A stretch of DNA of 64,000 nucleotides from Pseudomonas sp. BN102 (GCF_029871245.1 NZ_SSON01000075.1:448943-512942), one strand, 5' to 3'; shown: positions 51,863 to 61,369, counted from the first letter of the stretch. Made by a program: numbers and translations. Notes: generated by a model from the sequence alone, not told the origin.

Positions 51863-53053
51863 ATGAAAGTCTTGCTGCTGGGCTGCGGCAATGTCGGCGC
51901 GAACGTCGCGCGGCAGTTGCTGCCCCGTCACCCCGAGGTCGAGTGCCTCATCGGCGACCTCAACCTCGGCGTCGCCGAGAAGCTGGCCGCCGAACTCGGT
52001 CCGCGGGCGAGCGCCGTCAGCGCCGATATCCGCGATCCGGCGAGGCTGGACGCGCTGCTCGACGGCGTGGACCTGGTCTTCAACGCGGTCGGGCCGTTCT
52101 ACCGCAGCGCGGTTCCGGTGATCGAAGCGGCGCTGCGTGCGCGGGTCGACTACATCGACATCAACGACGACCACGATGTGGCCGAGACGCTGTTCCTCGA
52201 CCCCTCCTGGCACCAGCGCGCGCTGGAGGCGGGCATCCGGCTGATCATCGGCTGCGGCTCGACGCCGGGGCTGACCAACGTGATGGCCAGGATGCTCGCC
52301 GACCGCCTCGACAAGGTGCGCGAAATCCACCTGGCCACCGCCGTGCCCTTCGTGCCAGACCTGCTGTCACCCGCCGTGATCGACCACATGATGCACATCA
52401 CCGCCGACGAGGTGGTGCAGTTCGTCGATGGCGAGTACCGCAAGATGCCGGGCTGGGGTGGCCGCCTCGAAGTGCCCTATGCCGCGCCGTTCAAGGCCTA
52501 TCCGTCCTTCTTCATCGGCCATGGCGAAACCGTCACCCTGCCGCATTTCATCAAGGGGCTGGAGCAGGTGACCAACCGCATCGCCTTCTTCCCCGAGGCG
52601 GGTGCCGAGGTCTGGCGTTCCCTGATCGACCTGGGGCTGGGCAATTCCGAGGTGATCGAGGGGCTCGGCATCTCGCCGCTGAAGTTCCTCACCCATCACC
52701 TGTCCAGCGACGTGGGCCGCAAGAGCGTCACCGTCGACCTGTCCGACGAGCCCTGGGCCGTCGCTTCCCGCGTGGAGGTGGTGGGCGAGCGCAACGGCGA
52801 TGAAGTGCGCTGCGTGCTGGAGCACCACCTGGACCTGCCCACCGAACAGGCCGAGGACAGCACCCCCGACCCGACGCCGACTTGCGCCCGCCTGGTCATC
52901 GAGGCCTGGCTGGCCGGTGGCGTCACTGGCAAGGGGCTGCTGGCACCGGAAGTCTGCTTGGACGCGGAGGCTTACGTGCGCGCCTTCGCCCAGGAGACCG
53001 GCGGCCGCCTGATCGAGACCGAGACGGTGCTGAAGCGCGATTGCTACGCCTGA
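51863..53053 (+). CDS. Saccharopine dehydrogenase-like NAD(P)-binding protein
   Basis: A 396-residue protein starting MKVLLLGCGNVGANVARQLL, a Rossmann dinucleotide motif (GxGxxG). It continues with DLVFNAVGPFYRSAVPVIEAALRARVDYIDINDD, matching the saccharopine dehydrogenase family. Related proteins act as trans-enoyl reductases or lysine-pathway enzymes; the specific substrate here is unknown. The start is the ATG at 51863 after GGAG; an earlier ATG lacks a ribosome site. The CA motif suggests catabolite control as for the steroid genes. It precedes the DUF1329 gene by 103 bp and may be cotranscribed with it. Confidence 0.8.
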   Translation: MKVLLLGCGNVGANVARQLLPRHPEVECLIGDLNLGVAEKLAAELGPRASAVSADIRDPARLDALLDGVDLVFNAVGPFYRSAVPVIEAALRARVDYIDINDDHDVAETLFLDPSWHQRALEAGIRLIIGCGSTPGLTNVMARMLADRLDKVREIHLATAVPFVPDLLSPAVIDHMMHITADEVVQFVDGEYRKMPGWGGRLEVPYAAPFKAYPSFFIGHGETVTLPHFIKGLEQVTNRIAFFPEAGAEVWRSLIDLGLGNSEVIEGLGISPLKFLTHHLSSDVGRKSVTVDLSDEPWAVASRVEVVGERNGDEVRCVLEHHLDLPTEQAEDSTPDPTPTCARLVIEAWLAGGVTGKGLLAPEVCLDAEAYVRAFAQETGGRLIETETVLKRDCYA

Positions 53054-53146
53054 AGATCGTCGGCGCCGCCTGGCAAGGGGGGCGCCGCATCGACCTGTCG
53101 ACCAATCGGGGTCGCCCTCCGCTGGAGGGCCGCTCCCCAACAGGAC

Positions 53147-53154
53147 AACAAGAA
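53147..53154 (+). promoter_or_regulatory. Crc/Hfq-type CA motif in DUF1329 leader
   Basis: AACAAGAA, matching AAnAAnAA, two bases before the ATG at 53157. It would cover the ribosome-binding region. Confidence 0.5.
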
Positions 53155-53156
53155 GC

Positions 53157-54527
53157 ATGATGAACATGTGTATCCGCAGGACCTGGCCGCTGCTGGCGGC
53201 AGTGCTGTTCACCCAGGGGGCCTGGGCCGTGGTAACCGAGAGCGAGGCCGCGAAGCTCGGTGGCGAGCTCACCTGCATCGGCGCGGAGAAGGCAGGTAAT
53301 GCCGACGGCTCCATTCCCGCGTTCAGCGGGCAGTGGCTCGGTACCCCTCCGGGTGTCGCATTCGGTGGCCTGGGCAAGCGCCATCCTGATCCCTATGCCT
53401 CTGAAAAGCCGCTGTTCGTCGTCACCGCGCAGAACATGGCGCAGTACGCGGACAAGCTTTCCGATGGGCAGAAGGCGCTGCTGAAAAAGTATCCCGACAG
53501 CGTGTCCATCCCTGTTTACCCGAGCCATCGCGATTTCCGCTACGAGGACTTCCGGTGCGACCTCACCCGCAAGAATGCGGTCAGCGCGGAGCTGGAAGAC
53601 GGCAACATGGGGGTGCGTGCGCTGAAAGGCGGGACGCCGTTCCCCATCCCGAAGAGCGGTGACCAGTTGCTGCGCAACATCCTGCTGCCGGCCTATGCCA
53701 ACCAGGAAGATGCGGTGTACGACCAGGCCGTGGTCTACCCGGACGGCAATGTCGCCTGGGGCCGGATGCGCATGGAGATCCTCGACCAGACCAGCGACGC
53801 GGAAAACGTCGGCAAGCCCACCGAGGGTATCTTTGCCTACTCGCGGGTCACCATCCTCAAGCCCGAACGCCAGAAGGGCGAGGTGATGCTGACCTACACC
53901 TACTTCAACGAGGCGAAGAACCCGCAGACCAGTTGGACGTACAACCCGGGCACGCGGCGGGTCCGCCAGTCTCCCGGGTTTGGTTTCGACATGCCGCTGG
54001 GGGTTGGCGGGTTCCGCACCATCGACGACGACCGTCTCTTCAACGGCTCGCCGGAACGCTACGACTGGAAGCTCGTGGGCAAGCGCGAGATGTTCATCCC
54101 GTACAACGGTTATCGCCTGGAGGCTGCAGGGATCAAGTACGACGCCCTCCTCAAGACCGGCAGCATCGATTCGCAGTTCATGCGCTACGAGCTGCACCGC
54201 GTCTGGGTGCTGGAGGCGACCCTGAAGGAAGGCTACCGCCATCAGTACGCCAAGCGCGTCCTGTACGTGGACGAGGACACCTGGAATGCCGTCATGGCCG
54301 ACAACTACGACGCCCACGGTGAGTTGTGGCGCACCAACTTCATGAACACCTATTACGCCTATGGCGCGAAGCTGTTCCACGCCGGCGTCACCGTCTATCA
54401 CGATCTGGTGTCCGGGGCCTACCTGGCCGATCGCCTGACCAATGAACTCCTTGCACCGAGGGTCAATGGCGACCGGCTGAAGCCGTTCATGTTCACCACC
54501 GACCTGCTGCGCCAGGCGGGCAAGTAA
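53157..54527 (+). CDS. DUF1329 family exported protein
   Basis: A 456-residue protein with an N-terminal signal peptide (MMNMCIRRTWPLLAAVLFTQGAWA) and DUF1329 sequence (GGELTCIGAEKAGNADGSIPAFSGQW; MLTYTYFNEAKNPQTSWTYNPGTRRVRQSPGFGFD; YRYELHRVWVLEATLKEGYRHQYAKRVLYVDED-type region). DUF1329 proteins, along with DUF1302 and RND partners, are recurrent in aromatic and steroid degrader genomes and are proposed to act in outer-membrane transfer. Exact function unknown. It starts the 53-60 kb envelope module, 155 bp before the DUF1302 gene. Confidence 0.85.
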   Translation: MMNMCIRRTWPLLAAVLFTQGAWAVVTESEAAKLGGELTCIGAEKAGNADGSIPAFSGQWLGTPPGVAFGGLGKRHPDPYASEKPLFVVTAQNMAQYADKLSDGQKALLKKYPDSVSIPVYPSHRDFRYEDFRCDLTRKNAVSAELEDGNMGVRALKGGTPFPIPKSGDQLLRNILLPAYANQEDAVYDQAVVYPDGNVAWGRMRMEILDQTSDAENVGKPTEGIFAYSRVTILKPERQKGEVMLTYTYFNEAKNPQTSWTYNPGTRRVRQSPGFGFDMPLGVGGFRTIDDDRLFNGSPERYDWKLVGKREMFIPYNGYRLEAAGIKYDALLKTGSIDSQFMRYELHRVWVLEATLKEGYRHQYAKRVLYVDEDTWNAVMADNYDAHGELWRTNFMNTYYAYGAKLFHAGVTVYHDLVSGAYLADRLTNELLAPRVNGDRLKPFMFTTDLLRQAGK

Positions 54528-54681
54528 GCGTGCCGGGCGCAGCGCCCGGACACGGAATTTCTTCACCAAACCTTTCACATGACGACAGCCCTGGCGACGG
54601 CACGACCGCCGCCAGGGCGCGCGGCTGCGCGCCCGTGCCCGCTGACTTGGCGAGGCCGGCGCGTGGAACAGGAGACTGTAG

Positions 54682-56304
54682 ATGAAGCATTTCGCAGGCA
54701 ATCTGGTACGGGAAAGCAGGGCGGTTCGAGGCGGGCGCTTGCGCCAGTTGATGCTCGGGTTGTCGATGGTGCCATTCGGCGCGCCCGTGTCGGCTGGCCA
54801 GTTCAGCATCGGCGAAGAGATCGGCGTCGACTACCTGGTCAACATGACCTATGGCGCCGCGTACCGTCTGAACGATCCCTCGCGGGCCCTGGTGAACGGA
54901 CCGGTCGATCCGGCCACAGGGCTGCCCACCACGGTCAACTCCGATGATGGCGACCGTAACTTCAAGAAGGGCGCTCTGATCAACAATCGTGTGTCCCTGC
55001 TAGGCGAGATGGATATCAAGTACCGGAACTATGGCGCCTTCGTGCGGGCCAGCAGTTTCTACGACGATGTGTACCAGCACGAAAACGACAACGACTCGCC
55101 GGACACGGTGAACAAGGCCGGCGCCCACGACCATTTCACCAGCCATGCGCAGAACCTTGCGGGCAGCCGCAGCCGCTTCCTGGATGCCTACGTCTACGGC
55201 AGTTTCCAGACGGCCGAGCAGTCCATGCTCAACGTGCGTCTCGGACGCCAGGTGGTGCAGTGGGGGGAAAGCCTGTTCTTCCCCAACATCGCCGGTGCCC
55301 AATCGCCCGCCGATGCCACCAAGGCAAACGTGCCGGGCACCGAGGTGAAAGACATCCTGCTGCCGGTGGGCCAGGCCTCGGCCCAGTGGCAGCTCACTCC
55401 CGCATTCGGCGTGGCGGCCTACTACCAGTACGAGTACAAGCGCACCGAGCTGGACCCGGTGGGCACCTACTTCTCCTACACGGACGTGGTCGGGCCAGGG
55501 GCGGAGTTCATCCGCGCAGCTCCCGGTTTCAACATTCCCCGGTCCCCGGACGACCAGCCCAGCGACAGCGGCCAGTGGGGCGTGAGCACCCGTTTCTCGC
55601 TGGGTAGCGAGAGTGAGTTGAGCCTCTTCTACCTGCGCTACCACGACAAGAACCCCAACGTGGTGACGAACTTCGATGGCGCATTCCCGACCGACTACAA
55701 CATCGTGTATTTCGACGACATCGCGCTGACCGGGGCCAGCTTCTCGACCCGCCTGGGCGATTTCAACGTGGCCGGCGAAGTCAGCTACAAGGATGGCGTT
55801 CCGGTATTGGTCGATTCGCTGATCGGCCCCTCGGCAACGCGTGCCGATGCCACTCAGGCGAACCTGTCCGCCATCTACCTCCTGGGGCCGATGGCGCTCT
55901 CGGACCAGACCACCTTCATCGGTGAAGCCAGCTACCTGCATGTGAACGATGTCGATCCGTTCGAGTTCGCCGGGGAGCGCTCGGACCAGCTCACCCAGGA
56001 CAGCAACTCCTGGGCCTACCAGTTGGTGATGACGCCCTCCTGGAACAACGTGGTCGATGGCTGGGACCTGACGATGCCGGTTTCCTTTGCCCATCAGGTC
56101 CGTGGGGCGCCGGCCGTGGCCGGTGCCTTCGGCAGCCTGGTGGGTGAGGGGGACAAGCGCATGAGCGTCGGCCTCAACGCCAAGTACCTCAACAACCTGG
56201 AGCTGGGCGTGGCCTACAACGGCTTCCTGGGTGAGCCGGACCTGGAGAAGCGGCCGCTGGCCGACCGCGACTACCTGGCGATCAGCGCCAAGTACAGCTT
56301 CTGA
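54682..56304 (+). CDS. DUF1302 family outer-membrane protein
   Basis: A 540-residue protein matching DUF1302, an outer-membrane beta-barrel-like family. A basic N-terminus and hydrophobic segment (LMLGLSMVPFGAPVSA) is the presumed signal, followed by IGEEIGVDYLVNMTYGAAYRLNDPSRALV and alternating aromatic-rich strands to the terminal KYSF (C-terminal Phe, as in barrel proteins). It is likely a porin or channel for hydrophobic substrates. The start is the ATG at 54682 after CAGGAG. DUF1329 precedes it and YCF48 and RND genes follow. Confidence 0.83.
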   Translation: MKHFAGNLVRESRAVRGGRLRQLMLGLSMVPFGAPVSAGQFSIGEEIGVDYLVNMTYGAAYRLNDPSRALVNGPVDPATGLPTTVNSDDGDRNFKKGALINNRVSLLGEMDIKYRNYGAFVRASSFYDDVYQHENDNDSPDTVNKAGAHDHFTSHAQNLAGSRSRFLDAYVYGSFQTAEQSMLNVRLGRQVVQWGESLFFPNIAGAQSPADATKANVPGTEVKDILLPVGQASAQWQLTPAFGVAAYYQYEYKRTELDPVGTYFSYTDVVGPGAEFIRAAPGFNIPRSPDDQPSDSGQWGVSTRFSLGSESELSLFYLRYHDKNPNVVTNFDGAFPTDYNIVYFDDIALTGASFSTRLGDFNVAGEVSYKDGVPVLVDSLIGPSATRADATQANLSAIYLLGPMALSDQTTFIGEASYLHVNDVDPFEFAGERSDQLTQDSNSWAYQLVMTPSWNNVVDGWDLTMPVSFAHQVRGAPAVAGAFGSLVGEGDKRMSVGLNAKYLNNLELGVAYNGFLGEPDLEKRPLADRDYLAISAKYSF

Positions 56305-56363
56305 CCGCGACGGCGACGGGCATCCGGGCCCCGGATGCCCATCGCCCATGAAGGAGTGCACAC

Positions 56364-57380
56364 ATGAAAGTGTTTGTAGGGCTCGTGATATCGGCCCTGG
56401 TGGGGCTGGCCGGCGTGCTGGCCTTCTCTCCAAGATCGATGCCGCCGCTGCGGCCAACAGAGACTCCCGTCGAGCGCATGCAGATCAACGGGATAGAGGT
56501 AACCCGCATGGGCTGGGTCATCGCCGGGGAACTGGGCCATATCCTGATCTCCCGCGACCAGGGGCGGTCCTGGACCGCCGCGTCCGTGCCGTCGTCGCGC
56601 CAGGCGCTGATCAATCGCCTGGTCTTCGCCGACGACACCAACGGCCTGGCCCTGGGCCACGAAGGCTGGATCCTGCGTACCGCCGATGGCGGGCGCAGCT
56701 GGAAGGAGTCGGCGTTCCAGGCCGAAGCAGGCGAGCCGCTGCTGGATGCGGCACGCCTGCCGTCTGGCGATTGGCTGGCCGTGGGCGCCTTCGGCCGCGT
56801 GCTGCGCTCACGCGATGGCGGCAAGAGCTGGCAAAGCGAGGCGATGCCGGAACCTACGGACTGGCACCTGAACGGCATCGCCGCATCGAAGGATCGCCGG
56901 CACTGGCTGATCCTGGGCGAGGCGGGGACGCTGCTGCGTTCCCAGGATGGCGGGGAGAACTGGCAGACGGTGGAGCCCTTCTACAGTGGCTCGCTGTATG
57001 GCGCCGTCAGCCTCGGCGGGGCCACCTGGGTCGCCTACGGCATGCGCGGACACCTGTTCCGCAGCAGCGACAACGGGCGCAGCTGGTCCGAAGTCACACT
57101 GCCCAGGCTGGCGTCCCTCTATGCCGGCACCCTGCTGCCGGACGGCAGGCTGCTGCTCGCTGGGCAGGGCGGTGTGGTCCTGGCCAGCGATGACCGGGGC
57201 CTGTCCTTCCAGGTCCTGCGTGAAACCGGTCAGGAAAACCTGACGGACATCCTGGTTCCGCCGTCGGGCCCGTGGCTACTGGTCAGCGACGCCGGCCTAC
57301 GCAGGCTCGAACGGCCTGGCGCAGAGCACCATGCCCCTACCACCATGCCGATCACCTCATCGCACCAGGGAACCCCGTGA
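56364..57380 (+). CDS. YCF48-related beta-propeller (BNR/Asp-box) protein
   Basis: A 338-residue exported protein with an N-terminal hydrophobic segment (MKVFVGLVISALVGLAGVLAFSP). At least five Asp-box repeats follow: SRDQGRSW, TADGGRSW, SRDGGKSW, SQDGGENW and SSDNGRSW, so it folds as a beta-propeller similar to YCF48/HCF136. It is thought to be a periplasmic scaffold; in this setting it probably helps the RND transporter or the DUF1302 channel. Its stop overlaps the RND start (TGATG), so the two proteins are made together. Confidence 0.86.
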   Translation: MKVFVGLVISALVGLAGVLAFSPRSMPPLRPTETPVERMQINGIEVTRMGWVIAGELGHILISRDQGRSWTAASVPSSRQALINRLVFADDTNGLALGHEGWILRTADGGRSWKESAFQAEAGEPLLDAARLPSGDWLAVGAFGRVLRSRDGGKSWQSEAMPEPTDWHLNGIAASKDRRHWLILGEAGTLLRSQDGGENWQTVEPFYSGSLYGAVSLGGATWVAYGMRGHLFRSSDNGRSWSEVTLPRLASLYAGTLLPDGRLLLAGQGGVVLASDDRGLSFQVLRETGQENLTDILVPPSGPWLLVSDAGLRRLERPGAEHHAPTTMPITSSHQGTP

Positions 57381-59770
57381 TGACCCACTCGCCACCTTCG
57401 ACTCGCACCGAACGCCTGGTCGCCGTCCTCGCCCGCGGCCTGATCGCGCGGCGTCTGCCCCTGGGCATCCTGTTCCTGCTGCTGACAGCAGGTCTCGGCA
57501 TTTCCGCCCTGGATACCCGGCTCGACCCCGGTTTCAACAAGCTGATTCCGCTTTCGCACCCCTACATGGCGGCCTTCAAGGACTACGGCACCACCTTCTC
57601 CGGCGCCAACCGCGTGATGGTCAGCGTGCACTGGAAAGGGCCGGGCGACCTCTACAACGCCCACTTCCTCGATGTGTTGCGCAAGGTCACGGACGAGGTG
57701 TTCTTCACCCCAGGAGTGAACCGCAGTCGCGTGCGCTCCCTGTTCACCCCCAACGTGCGCTACATCGAGGTGACCGAGTCCGGCTTCACCGGCGACGTGG
57801 TCGTGCCGTCGCGCTTCGAGGCGAATGGCGCCGGGCTGGCGAAGATCCGCTCCAATGTGGGCAAGTCCGGGGAGATCGGCCAATTGGTGGCCAACGATCT
57901 GCGCTCGGCCATGGTCCAGGCCGACCTGCTGGAGACCGACCCGCAGACCGGCAGGAAGCTGGACTACGCGGCGGTGGCGAAGAAGCTCGAGTCGATTCGC
58001 GCCACCTACGCCAGCGATCAGATCGACATCCGCATCGTCGGCTTCGCCAAGGTCATGGGCGAGGTAATGGACGGTCTGCTAGGGGTGGTCCTGTTCTTCG
58101 CCATCGCCTTCGCCATCACCGCGGTCCTGCTGTGGCTGTATTGCCGCTCGCTGAAGCTGACGCTGCTGGCGCTCGGCGTCGCCCTGCTGCCGGTGATCTG
58201 GCTGCTTGGCCTGCTGCCGCTGCTGGGTTACGGCATCGACCCGATGTCGGTGCTGGTGCCCTTCCTGATCTTCTCCATCGGCGTGTCCCACGCGGTGCAG
58301 ATGACCAACGCCTGGAAGCAGGACGTGCTGGCCGGTGCCGGCGCGCGGGACGCGGCCGAGGCGGCCTTCCGCAAACTCGCCGTACCCGGCACGGTCGCCC
58401 TGCTGGCCAATGCCCTGGGCTTCATGGTGATCATGGTGATCGACATTCCGATCGTCCATGAACTGGGGCTGACCGCCTGCCTCGGCGTCGCCTTGATGAT
58501 CGTCACCAACAAGATGTTCCTGCCGATCATCCTCTCGCGCTTGCAGCTGGAAGCCGGCAGCCGTGGTGCCGCTGGCCCGGCCGGTGGCCGCCATCGGCTC
58601 TGGTGGCGCCTCTCGGTGCTCGCCGAGCCCGGCCCGGCACTGGTCAGCGTTGCCGTCATGGGCCTGCTGCTGGCCGTGGGCACCTACCAGGCGCGTTTCC
58701 TGCTGACCGGCGACGTCGGGGCCGGCGCTCCCGAGTTGCATGCCGACTCGCGCTACAACCGGGACAACGTGGCGATCGTCGGCAGCTATGCCATCAGCAT
58801 GGATGTGCTCTCGGTGTTCGTCGAAACCAGCGCCCAGGAGGAGGCCTGCCTCGACTGGGAAGTGATGAACGCCATCGAGCGCTTCGACCTGCACATGCGC
58901 GGGGTTGCCGGCGTGCAGTCGGTCAGCACCGTGGCCGGCGGGGTGAAGCTCTACGTCGCTGCCAACAACGAGGCCAATCCGCGCTGGGCGGCCCTGCAGC
59001 GTGCCCCGGCCGCCCTGCGCACGGGCGGTGGCGCAGCGAACCCGGAACTGGGCCTGAACACCGAGGGCTGCCGGGTTCTCAACCTGCTGGTGTACCTGGA
59101 CGATCACCAGGGTTCGACCTTGCGGCACGTGACCCGGGAGGTGGAGCGATTCATCTCCCGCGACCACAGCGCCAAGGTGCGCTTCCGCCTCGGCGGCGGC
59201 AATGCCGGCGTGGCCGCCGCCACCAACGAGGCGGTGGAGCAGGCCGAGGTGCAGATGCTCGCCTCGATCTTCGCCGCGATCACTCTGCTGTGCTGGCTGA
59301 CCTTCCGCTCCTGGCGCGGGGTGCTCTGCGTCATAGTGCCGCTGATCCTGGTGACCATCCTCTGCAACGCGCTCATGGCCCTGCTCGGCATCGGCCTGAA
59401 GGTGGCCACCTTGCCGGTGATCGCCCTAGGGGTCGGCGTAGGGGTGGACTACGGCGTCTACCTCTACGAGCGCATGCAGCACGAGATGGCGAGAGGGCTG
59501 GACCTGCGCGAGGCCTTTTACCAGGCCATGTGTCAGCGCGGCACGGCGGCGGTGTTCACCGCCCTGACCATGTCCATCGGTGTGGGCACCTGGGCCTTCT
59601 CGGCGCTCAAGTTCCAGGCCGACATGGGCGTGCTGCTGGCCTTCATGTTCCTGGTCAATGTGCTGGGCGCGATCTTCCTGCTGCCGGCCCTGGCCGCCTG
59701 GCTCGGCGTGGAGCGAGGACATGGTCGGACCTCTGCGCTGCCCGGCTGCAACCCTGCTCCCAGAACCTGA
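57380..59770 (+). CDS. RND/MMPL-family transporter
   Basis: A 796-residue RND-superfamily membrane protein with two halves, each with a first membrane span, a large periplasmic loop, and a cluster of five spans (about LPLGILFLLLTAGLGISAL; GVVLFFAIAFAITAVLLWLY; VPFLIFSIGVSHAVQMTNAW in the first half; LLAFMFLVNVLGAIFLLPALAAWL last). The family is similar to hopanoid/lipid transporters (HpnN-like MMPL). In steroid degraders such genes accompany DUF1329 and DUF1302 and may move sterols across the envelope. Direction of transport is unknown. The ATG at 57380 overlaps the preceding stop. Confidence 0.88.
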   Translation: MTHSPPSTRTERLVAVLARGLIARRLPLGILFLLLTAGLGISALDTRLDPGFNKLIPLSHPYMAAFKDYGTTFSGANRVMVSVHWKGPGDLYNAHFLDVLRKVTDEVFFTPGVNRSRVRSLFTPNVRYIEVTESGFTGDVVVPSRFEANGAGLAKIRSNVGKSGEIGQLVANDLRSAMVQADLLETDPQTGRKLDYAAVAKKLESIRATYASDQIDIRIVGFAKVMGEVMDGLLGVVLFFAIAFAITAVLLWLYCRSLKLTLLALGVALLPVIWLLGLLPLLGYGIDPMSVLVPFLIFSIGVSHAVQMTNAWKQDVLAGAGARDAAEAAFRKLAVPGTVALLANALGFMVIMVIDIPIVHELGLTACLGVALMIVTNKMFLPIILSRLQLEAGSRGAAGPAGGRHRLWWRLSVLAEPGPALVSVAVMGLLLAVGTYQARFLLTGDVGAGAPELHADSRYNRDNVAIVGSYAISMDVLSVFVETSAQEEACLDWEVMNAIERFDLHMRGVAGVQSVSTVAGGVKLYVAANNEANPRWAALQRAPAALRTGGGAANPELGLNTEGCRVLNLLVYLDDHQGSTLRHVTREVERFISRDHSAKVRFRLGGGNAGVAAATNEAVEQAEVQMLASIFAAITLLCWLTFRSWRGVLCVIVPLILVTILCNALMALLGIGLKVATLPVIALGVGVGVDYGVYLYERMQHEMARGLDLREAFYQAMCQRGTAAVFTALTMSIGVGTWAFSALKFQADMGVLLAFMFLVNVLGAIFLLPALAAWLGVERGHGRTSALPGCNPAPRT

Positions 59771-59850
59771 GGCCATTGCCTCATGCCTCGTCGCCACTCC
59801 GGATTGCCGCGAGGTGGCAGCGAGGCGCGGCGCCTGGGAGGCCGTCAATC

Positions 59851-59992
59851 CTGTAGGGGCGAATTCATTCGCCAAGGACAGCGCAGCTGTCCCGTAGGGT
59901 GGATAGCGCTCTTCTATCCACCAGCTCTGAGCCACCTTGGCGGTAGCAGGGCGAACCTGCGGTCCGCATCGCGATTGAAATCGCTCCCACAG
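59851..59992. repeat. 142-bp composite direct repeat, unit 1
   Basis: Begins CTGTAGGGGCGAATTCATTC (family A arm) and contains CGTAGGGTGGATAGCGC (family B arm). The near-identical unit 2 lies at 60021-60162, 170 bp away. Confidence 0.85.
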
Positions 59993-60020
59993 GATGAACC
60001 GAGCGGCCACGCCAAGCCCG

Positions 60021-60162
60021 CTGTAGGAGCGAATTCATTCGCCAAGGACAGCGCAGCTGTCCCGTAGGGTGGATAGCGCTCTTCTATCCACCAGCTCTGA
60101 GCCACCTTGGCGGCAGCAGGGCGAACCTGCGGTCCGCATCGCGATTGAAATCGCCCCCACAG
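60021..60162. repeat. 142-bp composite direct repeat, unit 2
   Basis: Differs from unit 1 at only a few positions (GGGGCG to GGAGCG, CGGTAG to CGGCAG, GCTCCC to GCCCCC). The 520-bp gap 59771-60290 holds the pair, a terminator and no gene. Confidence 0.85.
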
Positions 60163-60202
60163 AAAGAAGCGCCGCTCCCACCCCATCGGCTTTTATTGGC
60201 CG

Positions 60203-60236
60203 CAAAAAGAAAGAAGGCGCCACAAGTGGCGCCTTC
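60203..60236 (-). terminator. Intrinsic terminator after the AEGG repeat protein
   Basis: 11-bp stem GAAGGCGCCAC and its complement, followed on the minus strand by a T-rich tract (TTCTTTCTTTTTG). It ends the gene at 60291. Confidence 0.8.
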
Positions 60237-60290
60237 TGCCTTTCGAGGTGCATACGTCATGAATTGCCTGCCTCTGAACTGCTCCGGGAG

Positions 60291-60638
60291 TTAGCTGATG
60301 CGGTTGGCGCCAGTGCGGTCGGCACCACCTTCGGCAACTTCGAAAGCCTTGGTGCGATCAGAGCCGCCTTCGGCTACACGCAGGGAGTGGGAACGCTCGG
60401 AGCCGCTTTCGGCCACGTCAAAGGCCTTGGTGCGGTCGGAGCCACCTTCGGCAACGCGCAGGGACTCGGAACGCTCGGAACCATTCTCGGCAATGCGATG
60501 AATGCTGGTGCGGTCAGCGCCACCTTCGGCAACGCGGTGGGCGGAAGTGCGGTCGGCACCACCCTCAGCAACCGACAGTGCAAAAGCGGAGGCGGACAGG
60601 CTGGCGATGAACAGGCTGGCGAAGATTTGCTTTTTCAT
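60291..60638 (-). CDS. Exported 13-residue tandem-repeat protein (AEGGSDR)
   Basis: A 115-residue protein with a signal peptide (MKKQIFASLFIASLSASAFA) followed by seven exact-length 13-residue repeats from residue 23 to 113, consensus (V/I)AEGG(S/A)(D/E)R(T/S)xxxR, then IS. The odd-numbered and even-numbered units differ, with AESGSERSHSLR- and AEGGSDRTKAF-type units alternating. No enzyme motif; secretion or periplasmic location expected. Function unknown. It shares the AE(G/N)G-(D/E)R motif with the two small proteins at 36148 and 36768, which have one copy each. Start ATG at 60638 after AAGGTG. Confidence 0.8.
   Translation of the reverse strand: MKKQIFASLFIASLSASAFALSVAEGGADRTSAHRVAEGGADRTSIHRIAENGSERSESLRVAEGGSDRTKAFDVAESGSERSHSLRVAEGGSDRTKAFEVAEGGADRTGANRIS
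60300..60572 (-). repeat. Seven 39-bp tandem repeats inside the AEGG gene
   Basis: Seven 39-bp units (13 codons) encode the repeats above. They are in-frame and imperfect, so they are part of the coding sequence, not a CRISPR array. Confidence 0.8.
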
Positions 60639-61236
60639 TTTGGTCACCTTGGTTAGAGGGGGTTGGAATTCGTCTACGGGGCCCATGTTACTGATGTGAT
60701 TTCGATGAAGAAGTGATGCTGCGTGATGGTTGCCATCGATGTGAGTGATAGTTGTGTAAGTGCTAATAAAAACAATTAGTTAAGATGATTTTTGCGGCGA
60801 AGTTGCGCTAATTGGAAAGGCTTTTTTCGTCAGTTTGAATAATCAGGTTGTTAGATGTATATGGGCTGGATTTGCTCGTTTTCTAAGCACTTCGTGAATC
60901 CGAACTGCAGCAGGGGCAGCGAAAGGATCGACCAGCCGACCCAGCGACGATGCTGATTGCCGGGTCCTGCAATGCCATCTTCATGGTGATGTCCCCGTTG
61001 CAAGCGATTGGCGGGGGGCGGGTCGCTCCCCTTCATGTCTCGCTAACAGTTGAACACCGCGACGTATCAGGCCTGTGTCGTTTTCCGGGGCGGCGCAATG
61101 CCCATGTATCCCGATGCCGTGCAGACACACTGTGATGCAATGCGATGCCGCCCTTCGCCATCCCCGCCCCGCGCAACTCGCCACGCGCGTAGCCCGGATG
61201 CAATCCGGGAAACCCCACACCGATTCCCGGCCCAAC

Positions 61237-61336
61237 CTGTAGGAGCGAATTCATTCGCTGAGCAGGCCGTAGGCATGCCCGGCATTGCATCAGGGGCAGC
61301 TGCGCTGCCCTTGGCGAATGAATTCGCCCCCCACAG
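61237..61336. repeat. Family A palindromic repeat
   Basis: CTGTAGGAGCGAATTCATTC to GCGAATGAATTCGCCCCCCA, with GCAGCTGCGCTGCC centre. It lies just before the fadE operator. Confidence 0.75.
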
Positions 61337-61369
61337 ATTTTGCCTCCCGCAAAACCTGCGCCCGCCTCG

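Noticed and set aside
60300-60572. Possible CRISPR array from regular 39-bp repeats
   Set aside because: There are no unique spacers, and the repeats are in-frame 13-codon units of an exported protein.
60851-61036. A 61-codon minus-strand frame in the AT-rich gap
   Set aside because: No ribosome site, and no hydrophobic or conserved pattern. It lies over a promoter-like region.
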